DNA from: Aliigemmobacter aestuarii
GTDB lineage: Bacteria; Pseudomonadota; Alphaproteobacteria; Rhodobacterales; Rhodobacteraceae
Direction: 5' to 3'
Length of the DNA: 64,000 nt
Assembly: GCF_004799285.1 (NCBI RefSeq)
Contig: NZ_SSND01000001.1
Location: forward strand, 1,736,001 to 1,800,000
In this document: positions 43,567 through 52,318 of the stretch, piece by piece
Layout: the number at the start of each line of letters is the position of its first letter
Numbering within the stretch: position 1 is the stretch's first letter
Translations under genes and position numbers: made by a program
Notes under the pieces: generated by a model
Seen by the model: the letters and a program-made list of their open reading frames with translations, nothing else
Told to the model about the DNA's origin: nothing
Databases searched by the model: none

Positions 43567-44006
43567 TTCAGCACCGCAATTGAGGCATTCAGCACGGTCG
43601 CGAAGGCAACCCAGGCCGAATAGGGCGCGAAAAGCAGCGCCGTGAACCTGTCGCGTGGCCATTCCGCCCGGATGAAGGCCAGGATCGCCACCAGCAGAAG
43701 CACGATCACGACAAGGCCCGACCAAGGCGCCCCGAGGCCGAAATAGACCGGGGTCCAGGTCAGGTTCAGGGCCATCTGCAACAGCCACAGCCGGAAGGCG
43801 CCGCCATCCAGATAGCTGCGCGCCCCGGCCCAGCCGATCAGGACGTAAAGCACCGTCCAGACCGGGCCGAACAGCCAGTCCGGCGGTGCGAAGAAGGGGC
43901 GGATGACATCGGCATATCCCTGTCCGGGCACGACGAAAAATCCCATCGCCGCGCCACTCGCCATGGTGCCGATGATGAACAGAAGGTGGACCATCCGGCG
44001 GGACAT
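43563..44006 (-). CDS. tspO: TspO/MBR-family tryptophan-rich sensory protein
   Basis: A 147-residue, five-helix outer-membrane porphyrin-binding protein. The conserved aromatic set is visible: P-P-D-W-L-F-G-P-V-W-T-V-L-Y, M-A-L-N-L-T-W-T-P-V-Y-F-G and A-P-Y-S-A-W-V-A-F-A-T-V-L-N. In Rhodobacter sphaeroides TspO senses oxygen and represses photosynthesis genes; here the function is inferred from family only. The chosen ATG at 44006 has AGGAA at about 8 nt. It is convergent with yaaA. Confidence 0.93.
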   Translation of the reverse strand: MSRRMVHLLFIIGTMASGAAMGFFVVPGQGYADVIRPFFAPPDWLFGPVWTVLYVLIGWAGARSYLDGGAFRLWLLQMALNLTWTPVYFGLGAPWSGLVVIVLLLVAILAFIRAEWPRDRFTALLFAPYSAWVAFATVLNASIAVLN

Positions 44007-44098
44007 GTGCGGGATTCCTGATTGGCGACCTGCCCCTGAACATGGGGCGCAGCGCCGCACGGATCAACCCTGCACTGATAAACCCACGGGCACCGGGG

Positions 44099-46699
44099 TC
44101 ACCCTACCGCCACCGTGCGGGTATCGTCGCCCAGGCCTGCGTCCTCGTCAGGCGCCGGGTTGCCCACTGGCGCACGCACGGTCGATGGCGCAAATTCCGC
44201 GATGGCGGCGGTGATGGCGGTCTTTCGCAGCGGTTTGGTCAGGTATCGGTCCATCCCCGCGGCAAGGATGGCTTCGGCGTCGCCGTCCATCGCATGGGCG
44301 GTCAGGGCGACGATCGGCACCGTCCTGCCCGAACCCGTCTCGATCGCGCGGATGGCCATCGCGGCCTCGCGCCCGTCCATTTCCGGCATCGAGATATCCA
44401 TGAAGATCAGGTCGGGATGGAATGTCCCGAACAGGTCCACCGCCTCGCGTCCGTTACCGGCGAAGGCAAGGTCGATGTCGAGATCCCGCACCATCTTGCG
44501 GAAGACAAGCTGGTTGGTGCGGTTGTCCTCGGCCGCCAGAACCCGCATTTGCCGAAGGGGCACAGAGGCCGCCAGCGACAGGCGCCGCACCGGCGCCGTG
44601 GCGGGAACCTCGGCCGACAGTTCCTGCAATCGCCGGAAAAGATCGGCCCGCAGAACCGGTTTTTGCAGGATCGCGGCCAGTTCCGGGGCGCCGGGGGCGG
44701 ATCTGGCCTCGGCGGAATGGGTCGATAGCAGGATGACGGGCATCCGGTGGCCCGCCGCGCGGATCGCCGCCGTCAGGGCGATGCCGTCCATGTCGGGCAT
44801 TTCGTGATCGGTGATCACCACATCCGGCGCCGGGTCTGCCGCAAGGCTGGCCATCGCCTCGGCCCCCGACCGGCACAGCGTGACGGCAAGGCCGCAGGTG
44901 ATCAGCTGGCGTTCCAGTATGGTGCGGTTGATGAACTTGTCATCGACCACAAGCGCGCGTTTCAGCGTGACCGGCAGATGGGCCGGGGCCGGGTCCTCGG
45001 CCACCGGCAGCGACAGGCGGAACCCAAAGCACGACCCCTGCCCCGGTTCGCTGTCAACCCACACCGCCCCGCCCATGCGTTCCACCAGACGCCGCGTGAT
45101 CGCAAGGCCAAGTCCGGTTCCCTCGAACTTGCGGTTCGACTGTTCCTCGACCTGATTGAACTCGCCGAAGATGTGGTCGAGATGGTCGGGCGATATCCCG
45201 ATGCCGGTATCCTCGACCGTGATGTGCAACCGCTGGCTGCCGTCTTCCGCCTCAAGCCCCACGACGCGCACAAGGACATGGCCGCGTTCGGTGAACTTCA
45301 CCGCATTGCCCATCAGGTTGGTCAGAACCTGCCGGATGCGCCCCGGATCGCCGACATAAAGCGTGGGCAGGAACAGGTCGAAGTCGATCATCAGGTCGAT
45401 GCCCTTGGCCCGCGCACGGGGCTGCAGCAGCATGGCGACCTCATGGATGGTGCGTTCAAGGTCGAAGGGTTCAGGGTGGAGGCTGACACGTTCGGCTTCA
45501 AGCTTGGAATAGTCGAGAATGTCATTGATGATGACCAGAAGCGCCTCGCCCGAAGACCGGATCGTTTCGGCAAACAGGCGCTGTTCCTCGGTCAGGTCGG
45601 TATCGCACAACAGTTCCGCCATCCCGACGACGCCATTCATTGGCGTGCGGATTTCGTGGCTCATGTTGGCGAGGAAGGCGGATTTGGCGCGGTTTGCCGC
45701 CTCGGCCGCGTCGCGGGCGGCTTCCAGCGCCTCCTGCTGCGCCTTGAGCGCGGTGATGTCCACCCGAAGGCCGACGCGCCCGCCGTCGGGCGTTTCCTGT
45801 TCCATGATCCGCAGCCAGCGACCGTCGCCCAATCGCTGTTCAAGGTGGCTGAACGGCGCCGCGTGAAGCGCGAGCCGTTCGCGCAGCCAGTCCTCTTCAC
45901 GTCCTTCGGCCTCGGCATACTGGCCCTGTGACAGGCCGTGCCGCAGGATATCCTCGAACCGGGTGCCGGGCTGTATCGCCGGGGCGCTTTCGGGATAGAT
46001 CTCGCGATAGCGCTGATTGCAGGTGATCAGGCGATCTTCGCGGTCGAACAGGACAAAGCCATCGGGGATCGCCTCGATCGCGGCCCAGATCCTCATCTGA
46101 TCGGTGATGTCCAGCGCCAGCGTGACCATCCCGCCATCGCGCGTGCGCCTGTCCACCAGCTTGATCCAGTTGCCGCTGGAAAGGCGTATCGTGACGGCAT
46201 CGAGCGCGTCTGATTCCCATCGGTGCAGCAAGCGGTTCTGCCAGTCGCCCGCGTCTTCGCCCTGCAGGTCGACGATCCCGCTTTCGGCGGCCAGACGCAG
46301 GATTTCGGCATAGCCGATGCCGGGCGCCACGGCGTGCCCCTCGAAGGTGGCAAGGTAGGCCCGGTTCGCGGCAACGAGGCAGCGGTTCGAATCGAACACG
46401 GCGAACCCGTCGCGAATCGTGTCGATGGAATCCCACAGCCGCCGTTCGGCGATCACGGCGGCGGTGTGGGCCTTTTCCAGATCCTCGACAAAGCGCAGGT
46501 TCTGCCCCTTGAGTTCCTGAGCCTGCGATTGCGCGGTGCGCACGGCGTGGCGTTGTTCCACGATCTGTTCCGATAGGGCGCGCGCATGCAGGGCAAGCTT
46601 TTCGTTCGCGGCAAACAGTTCGCGGCTTTTCTGTTCCAGAAGCCGTTCCGCCGCCAGCCGCGCGCGCCGTTCCCTGGCCAGACGTTCCGCGAAATCCAT
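44099..46699 (-). CDS. Hybrid sensor histidine kinase with two PAS and two receiver domains
   Basis: An 866-residue soluble kinase. An N-terminal coiled coil (about 1-85) is followed by two PAS domains (about 88-200 and 205-318). Next come the HisKA domain with H348 in M-S-H-E-I-R-T-P-M-N-G and a HATPase (N-x-x-G-N-A-V-K-F-T, D-T-G-I-G-I, G-T-G-L-G-L). Two complete receiver domains end the protein: acceptor D631 in V-I-T-D-H-E-M-P-D-M-D-G and D768 in I-F-M-D-I-S-M-P-E-M-D-G, each with its acidic pair and Lys. No transmembrane segment is visible, so the signal is cytoplasmic. No HPt or separate output gene is adjacent. It diverges from the alpha-2-macroglobulin gene across 161 nt. Confidence 0.93.
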   Translation of the reverse strand: MDFAERLARERRARLAAERLLEQKSRELFAANEKLALHARALSEQIVEQRHAVRTAQSQAQELKGQNLRFVEDLEKAHTAAVIAERRLWDSIDTIRDGFAVFDSNRCLVAANRAYLATFEGHAVAPGIGYAEILRLAAESGIVDLQGEDAGDWQNRLLHRWESDALDAVTIRLSSGNWIKLVDRRTRDGGMVTLALDITDQMRIWAAIEAIPDGFVLFDREDRLITCNQRYREIYPESAPAIQPGTRFEDILRHGLSQGQYAEAEGREEDWLRERLALHAAPFSHLEQRLGDGRWLRIMEQETPDGGRVGLRVDITALKAQQEALEAARDAAEAANRAKSAFLANMSHEIRTPMNGVVGMAELLCDTDLTEEQRLFAETIRSSGEALLVIINDILDYSKLEAERVSLHPEPFDLERTIHEVAMLLQPRARAKGIDLMIDFDLFLPTLYVGDPGRIRQVLTNLMGNAVKFTERGHVLVRVVGLEAEDGSQRLHITVEDTGIGISPDHLDHIFGEFNQVEEQSNRKFEGTGLGLAITRRLVERMGGAVWVDSEPGQGSCFGFRLSLPVAEDPAPAHLPVTLKRALVVDDKFINRTILERQLITCGLAVTLCRSGAEAMASLAADPAPDVVITDHEMPDMDGIALTAAIRAAGHRMPVILLSTHSAEARSAPGAPELAAILQKPVLRADLFRRLQELSAEVPATAPVRRLSLAASVPLRQMRVLAAEDNRTNQLVFRKMVRDLDIDLAFAGNGREAVDLFGTFHPDLIFMDISMPEMDGREAAMAIRAIETGSGRTVPIVALTAHAMDGDAEAILAAGMDRYLTKPLRKTAITAAIAEFAPSTVRAPVGNPAPDEDAGLGDDTRTVAVG

Positions 46700-46860
46700 C
46701 CCGTCGGCTCCCGTGCTTTCCCCTGTCCTGGCGCAACCCTATCGGCAACACAGTGAAGCAAACGTTAAGGATCGCGGGCATCGGGGTAAGGTTCGCCGTG
46801 CTTGCCAAGCGGGGGTACCACATGCCACGCTTTCCCCATTCCGAACCGGAGGATTTCAGA

Positions 46861-49800
46861 ATGCGCCGCTTGTCGATTGCCCTGATTGCGGGGGTCTTGT
46901 CCGTCATGGTGCCGGGCCTGCTTGTGGCGCAGGACAGCCTGATCCCCGATCGGCGTTTCGCGATCAGCCGTGATGCCGATCTTCCGGGCGGCGATATCGC
47001 CACCATCTTCGACACCACGCAGGACGCCTGCGAACGTGCCTGCCTGACCAATCCGCGCTGCACGGCCTTCACCTTCAACACGCGGAACGGATCGTGCTTT
47101 CCCAAGGCCGATCCGGGGGCCGAGGCGTTCTATCAGGGGGCGATCTCGGGGCGTGTCCTGACGGCGGCGCCGGGGGATGCGGACCGCGCCCGACTGCGCG
47201 CCTCCGACCTTGGGTTTCTGGGGCAGGGCGATCTGCGGCAGGCGCATGATCTGGCCCGCGATCTGGGCAAGCTGCATGCCACCGGCGTCTGGTCGGCCGA
47301 GGATCTTCTGAAAGGCGCGGCAGAGGCCGAGGCGCAGGGCAATGCCGCCCGCGCTATGGCCCTGACCGGCGCGGCGGTCAATCTTGCGGATGCGCCGGAT
47401 CTGTGGGGCGAATACGCCCGCCGGCTCCTGCTGCTGGCCGACCGGGACCAGCAGAACCGCCGCGCCTACAACGAAAGGGCGGCGACGGCGGCGATCAACG
47501 GCTATCTGAGGGCGGACAACCCGGCCTTGCGCCATACGCTTCTGGTGCATTTGGGCGATGCGATGGAACGGATCGGGCGCGGCCGTGACACGGTGGGCGC
47601 GCTGCGACTGGCGCAAAGCCTGCAACCGCGCGACGACACGGCCGCCGCGCTTGAGGATGCGATCGGGAAATACGGGTTCCGCATCGTCCAGCACGATGTG
47701 CAGTCCGACAGCGCCCGGCCGCGTCTTTGCGCACAGTTTTCCGAAGATCTGGCAACCTCGGGCGTCGATTACGCGCCCTTCGTGCAACTGCCCGCACCCG
47801 ATCTGGCCGTCGAGGTGGATGGCACGCGGCAGCTTTGCATCGTGGGCCTCGCGCATGGCCAGCGGCCTGCCGTCACCTTCCGCGAGGGATTGCCCGCGGC
47901 CGATGGGCAGACGCTGGCGAAATCCGTGCAGATCACCGCCTATGTCCGCGATCGCAGCCCCGCGGTGCGCTTCCCTGGCCGCGGCTATGTGCTGCCCCGG
48001 ACGGGATCGGCCAGCGTGCCGGTGGAAACGGTCAACGTGACGCGGCTTGAGCTTGAGCTTTACCGCGTGTCCGACCGCAACCTGATGCGGTCCCTGCAAG
48101 AGGAGTATTTCGGCTATCCGATGGCCGAGTGGCAAGAGGGCGGGTTCCGCAGCCAGGTTGGCGAACGGCTTTGGCAGGGCGTGGCCGAGGTTCCCCAGGA
48201 GGTGAACCGCGACACCACGACCCGCCTGCCGATGGACGAGGCGCTGGCCGGGCTCTCCGCCGGGATCTATGCGCTCAGGGCTGCAATTCCGGGTGCCGAT
48301 CCCTATCAGACGCCCGCTGCATGGCAGTGGTTCGTCGTCTCCGATCTGGGGATGACCGCGATGAGCGGAAATGACGGGCTGCACGTGTTTGTCCGCGCGT
48401 TGGGTACGGCCGAGGCAAAGGCGGGCATCACGGTGGAATTGGTGAATCGGGCAAACGCGGTTCTGGGCACCGTCACGACCGACGATCAGGGCTATGCCCG
48501 GTTCGATGCCGGGCTGACGCGCGGCACCGGCGGTGCGGCCCCCGGCATGATCATCGCGCGCGAGGGGGAGGCCGATGTGGCGTTCCTGTCGCTGACCGAA
48601 CCGGAGTTCGATCTGTCCGACCGAGGGGTAGAGGGGCGCGAGGCCGCCCCGCCGGTCGACGTGTTCCTGACTACCGAACGCGGCGCCTATCGGGCGGGCG
48701 AAACCGTCTATGTCACAGCCCTTGCGCGGGACGGGCAGGGTCAGGCGATCAAGGGCCTTCCGCTGACCTGGATCGTCAAGCGGCCCGACGGCGTGGAATA
48801 CGCGCGCGCGGCTGTGAACGACTGGAACGGCGGCTATGTCTATTCGCACCTGATTGCGGGCAGCGCGCCCCGCGGTGTCTGGAAGACCGAGCTTTACGCC
48901 GATCTGGACGCAAGGCCGCTGGCCAGCCGCACCTTCCTTGTTGAGGATTTCCTGCCCGAGCGCATCGACTTTGACCTGACGCTGCCCGACACCCCCTTGC
49001 GGCCCGGCGACGCGGCGCTGCTGACGGTCGAGGCGCGCTATCTGTTCGGCGCGCCGGGGGCCGATCTTTCGGTCGAGGGCGAGGTTATCCTGCGTGCGGC
49101 GCAAGAACTGCCGGGCTTTCCCGGCTATGTCTTCGGTCGTCACGACAACCCGCTGTCGCCGCAATATCAATCGCTTGAGGGTGGTGCGCGGACGGATGCC
49201 GAAGGGCGCGCGACGCTTTCTGCCGCCTTGCCCGATGTGGCCCAGCCCGACCGCCCGCTTGAGGCGGCGGTGCGGGTGCGCGTGGCCGAAGGGTCGGGCC
49301 GCCCCGTCGAACGCGAGGTGACGCGGGCGCTTGCCCCCGCGACCGCGATGATCGGGATCAGGCCGATGTTCGACGGCGTCGTGCCCGAAGGGGCCGAGGC
49401 GCGGTTCTCGGTGATCGGCATCGGCCCGGATGCGGCGCCCCTGCCGATGAAGGTGAAATGGCGGCTGACCCGGATCGAGACGGATTACCAGTGGTACAGC
49501 AGCTATGGAAACTGGAACTGGGAACCGGTCACGACCCGGACCCCGGTTTCCGAAGGCGAGGCCGATCTGGGCGCCACGCCGCTGGAAATCGCCGCGCCGG
49601 TGACATGGGGCGAATACGAACTGGCGGTGGAACGGGTGGGCGGTGGTGTCGCCGAAAGCTCCACCACCTTCTACGCGGGCTGGTACGGCGTGGCCGATGC
49701 CAGCAGCACGCCCGATACGCTGGAGGTCTCGCTGGACAAGCCCGCCTATGCGCCGGGGGATACTGCGCGGTTGCGGGTCGTTCCGCGCGCGGCGGGCGTG

Positions 49801-52302
49801 GCGCTGGTCACGGTTCTGTCGGACCGGCTGATCGACATGCGCACGGTCGAGGTGGCCGAGGGAGAGAACCTCATTGGTCTGCCCGTGACGGCGGACTGGG
49901 GAACGGGGGTCTATGTCACGGCATCGGTGCTGCGGCCGATGGATGTGGCGGCAGGCCGGAACCCGGCGCGGGCGCTTGGTCTGGCCCATGCTGCCATCGA
50001 TCCCGGCGCGCGCCAGTTGCGGGCGGCCGTGGAGGCCCCGGCCGAGGCGGCGCCCCGTGGCCCGCTTGAAGTGGCGGTCAGGGTCGATGGTGTGGCCGCA
50101 GGCGAAACCGCGCATGTCACCGTGGCGGCGGTGGATGTGGGCATCCTGAACCTGACCCGCTTTGCCTCGCCCGATCCGTCGGCGCATTATTTCGGCCAGC
50201 GCAAGCTGGGGATGGGGCTGCGCGACGTCTATGGCCGCCTGATCGACGGGCTGAACGGGGCCGCGGGTGTGGTGCGCTCGGGCGGGGATGCGGGCGCGCA
50301 GGCGCGGTTGCAATCCGACCCGCCGACCGAAGAGCTGGTTGCCTATTTCAGCGGGCCGATCGAGGTCGGCGCCGATGGGCTTGCGCGCGCCAGTTTCGAC
50401 CTGCCCGCGTTCAACGGCACCGTTCGCGTGATGGCGGTGGCATGGTCCGACACGGGCGTCGGTCAGGCCGAAGCCGATGTTCTGGTGCGTGATCCGGTGG
50501 TCGTGACGGCCAGCGTGCCGCGATTCATGGCGCCCGGAGACGAAAGCCGGATGCTGCTTGAAATCGTTCATGCCACCGGCCCGACCGGGCGGATGGGGCT
50601 GGATGTCACGGCGAATGGCCTGAGCCTTGGCGCCGTGCCCTCGGGCTTCGATCTGGGCGAGAAGGCGAAAGCCACCTTCGCCGTTCCGCTGATGGCGGGC
50701 GCGGCGGGCGATGCCACGGTGCGGGTCGCGCTGACCACGCCCGACGGGCGGCAGCTGGTCAAGGATCTGGTGGTTCCGGTGCGCCGCAACGATCCCGAGG
50801 TGATGCGGGTCAGCCGGTTCGATCTGGCGCCGGGGCAGGAATTCACGCTGGATCAGGCGGTGTTCGACGGTCTGGTTGCCGGAAGCGGGAAGGCCACGAT
50901 GGCCGTCGGCCCGCTGGCGCGGCTGAATGCGCCGGGCCTTCTGGCCGCGCTCGATCGCTATCCCTATGGCTGCACGGAACAGATGACCTCGCGCGCGCTG
51001 CCGCTGCTCTATTTCGGCGAGGTGGCGCAGGTGATGGGCCTGCAGGGGGCCGATGACATCGACGGTCGCATCCGCGAAGCGATCACCGAGATCCTGCAGA
51101 ACCAGACCGCCGAAGGTGCCTTTGGCCTTTGGGGGCCGTCATCGGGCGACATGTGGCTTGATGCCTTCGTCACCGATTTCCTGAGCCGGGCGCGGGCGCG
51201 CGGGTTCGATGTGCCGGACCGGGCCTTCCGGCAGGCGCTGGACAACCTGCGCAACCAGGTCAACTACACCGCAGATTTCGACGAGGGCGGCGAGTCGCTG
51301 GCCTATGCGCTGATGGTTCTTGCGCGCGAGGGCGCGGCGGCGGTGGGCGACCTGCGGTATTACGCCGATGTAAAGGGCGATGCCTTTGCGACACCGCTGG
51401 CGCAGGCGCAACTGGGTGCCGCGCTGGCCAGTTACGGCGATCCTGCGCGGGCGGATGCGATGTTCCGCCGGGCGGCCGGGCGGCTTCAGGCCGAAGCGGG
51501 ACCCGAACGGGAACAGATCTTCCGCGCCGATTTCGGCACACGCTGGCGGGACGCGGCGGCGGTGCTGGCGCTGGCGGTGGAGTCCGGTTCGCAGGCCGTG
51601 GACCGCGAGTCCCTGACCGACCGGATCGCCGCGCAGGGCGGGCAGCTTTCGACGCAAGAGGCGACCTGGGCGCTGATGGCGGCGAATGCGCTGATCGACC
51701 GGCCGGGCGCCGACGGGATCACCATCGACGGTGCGCCCGCAACCGGGCCCCTGGTGCGGGTGCTGGATGCGGGCGGGGCGGCGCAATCGGTTGTCAACGG
51801 GTCCGCTGCGGCGACAACGATCACGCTGACCACCTATGGCGTGCCCGAGGTGCCCGAAGCCGCCGGGGGAACCGCCTATGCCATCACCCGCAGCCATTAC
51901 ACGATGGATGGGCAGCCCGCATCGCTGGACGGGGTGAAGGTGGGCACGCGTCTGGTGGCCGTGGTCGAGATCGTGCCCTTCGGGCGGGGCGAGGCGCGGC
52001 TGATCGTGGCCGATCCGCTTCCCGCCGGGTTCGAGATCGACAACCCGAACCTTCTGCGCGGGGGCGATACATCGGCGCTGGAATGGCTGTCGACCGAAGA
52101 GAACGTGACCCATGCCGAATTCCGGCAGGACCGGTTCCTTGCGGCGCTGGATCGGTTCGGAAACGAACCGTTCCGTCTGGCCTATGTGATCCGCGCGGTG
52201 TCGCCGGGGACGTTCCATCATCCGGCGGCCACGGTCGAGGACATGTATCGGCCCGATCATCGCGGGCGGTCCGAGGCCGGTCGCGTGACGATCGCCGAAT
52301 GA
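46861..52302 (+). CDS. Bacterial alpha-2-macroglobulin with N-terminal PAN/Apple domain
   Basis: A 1813-residue periplasmic protein. A signal peptide (residues 1-24, ending L-L-V-A-Q-D, without a lipobox Cys) is followed by a four-cysteine PAN/Apple domain (C57, C61, C67, C79). The macroglobulin body comes next, with the MG2 domain and the thioester C1371-T-E-Q1374 in P-Y-G-C-T-E-Q-M-T-S-R. A2Ms trap host or rival proteases in the periplasm by thioester coupling. Unlike E. coli YfhM this one is not a lipoprotein. The ATG has GGAGG at about 8 nt. pbpC follows 16 nt after the stop, the classic pair. Confidence 0.95.
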   Translation: MRRLSIALIAGVLSVMVPGLLVAQDSLIPDRRFAISRDADLPGGDIATIFDTTQDACERACLTNPRCTAFTFNTRNGSCFPKADPGAEAFYQGAISGRVLTAAPGDADRARLRASDLGFLGQGDLRQAHDLARDLGKLHATGVWSAEDLLKGAAEAEAQGNAARAMALTGAAVNLADAPDLWGEYARRLLLLADRDQQNRRAYNERAATAAINGYLRADNPALRHTLLVHLGDAMERIGRGRDTVGALRLAQSLQPRDDTAAALEDAIGKYGFRIVQHDVQSDSARPRLCAQFSEDLATSGVDYAPFVQLPAPDLAVEVDGTRQLCIVGLAHGQRPAVTFREGLPAADGQTLAKSVQITAYVRDRSPAVRFPGRGYVLPRTGSASVPVETVNVTRLELELYRVSDRNLMRSLQEEYFGYPMAEWQEGGFRSQVGERLWQGVAEVPQEVNRDTTTRLPMDEALAGLSAGIYALRAAIPGADPYQTPAAWQWFVVSDLGMTAMSGNDGLHVFVRALGTAEAKAGITVELVNRANAVLGTVTTDDQGYARFDAGLTRGTGGAAPGMIIAREGEADVAFLSLTEPEFDLSDRGVEGREAAPPVDVFLTTERGAYRAGETVYVTALARDGQGQAIKGLPLTWIVKRPDGVEYARAAVNDWNGGYVYSHLIAGSAPRGVWKTELYADLDARPLASRTFLVEDFLPERIDFDLTLPDTPLRPGDAALLTVEARYLFGAPGADLSVEGEVILRAAQELPGFPGYVFGRHDNPLSPQYQSLEGGARTDAEGRATLSAALPDVAQPDRPLEAAVRVRVAEGSGRPVEREVTRALAPATAMIGIRPMFDGVVPEGAEARFSVIGIGPDAAPLPMKVKWRLTRIETDYQWYSSYGNWNWEPVTTRTPVSEGEADLGATPLEIAAPVTWGEYELAVERVGGGVAESSTTFYAGWYGVADASSTPDTLEVSLDKPAYAPGDTARLRVVPRAAGVALVTVLSDRLIDMRTVEVAEGENLIGLPVTADWGTGVYVTASVLRPMDVAAGRNPARALGLAHAAIDPGARQLRAAVEAPAEAAPRGPLEVAVRVDGVAAGETAHVTVAAVDVGILNLTRFASPDPSAHYFGQRKLGMGLRDVYGRLIDGLNGAAGVVRSGGDAGAQARLQSDPPTEELVAYFSGPIEVGADGLARASFDLPAFNGTVRVMAVAWSDTGVGQAEADVLVRDPVVVTASVPRFMAPGDESRMLLEIVHATGPTGRMGLDVTANGLSLGAVPSGFDLGEKAKATFAVPLMAGAAGDATVRVALTTPDGRQLVKDLVVPVRRNDPEVMRVSRFDLAPGQEFTLDQAVFDGLVAGSGKATMAVGPLARLNAPGLLAALDRYPYGCTEQMTSRALPLLYFGEVAQVMGLQGADDIDGRIREAITEILQNQTAEGAFGLWGPSSGDMWLDAFVTDFLSRARARGFDVPDRAFRQALDNLRNQVNYTADFDEGGESLAYALMVLAREGAAAVGDLRYYADVKGDAFATPLAQAQLGAALASYGDPARADAMFRRAAGRLQAEAGPEREQIFRADFGTRWRDAAAVLALAVESGSQAVDRESLTDRIAAQGGQLSTQEATWALMAANALIDRPGADGITIDGAPATGPLVRVLDAGGAAQSVVNGSAAATTITLTTYGVPEVPEAAGGTAYAITRSHYTMDGQPASLDGVKVGTRLVAVVEIVPFGRGEARLIVADPLPAGFEIDNPNLLRGGDTSALEWLSTEENVTHAEFRQDRFLAALDRFGNEPFRLAYVIRAVSPGTFHHPAATVEDMYRPDHRGRSEAGRVTIAE

Positions 52303-52318
52303 GGATGGCAAGGGGGCG

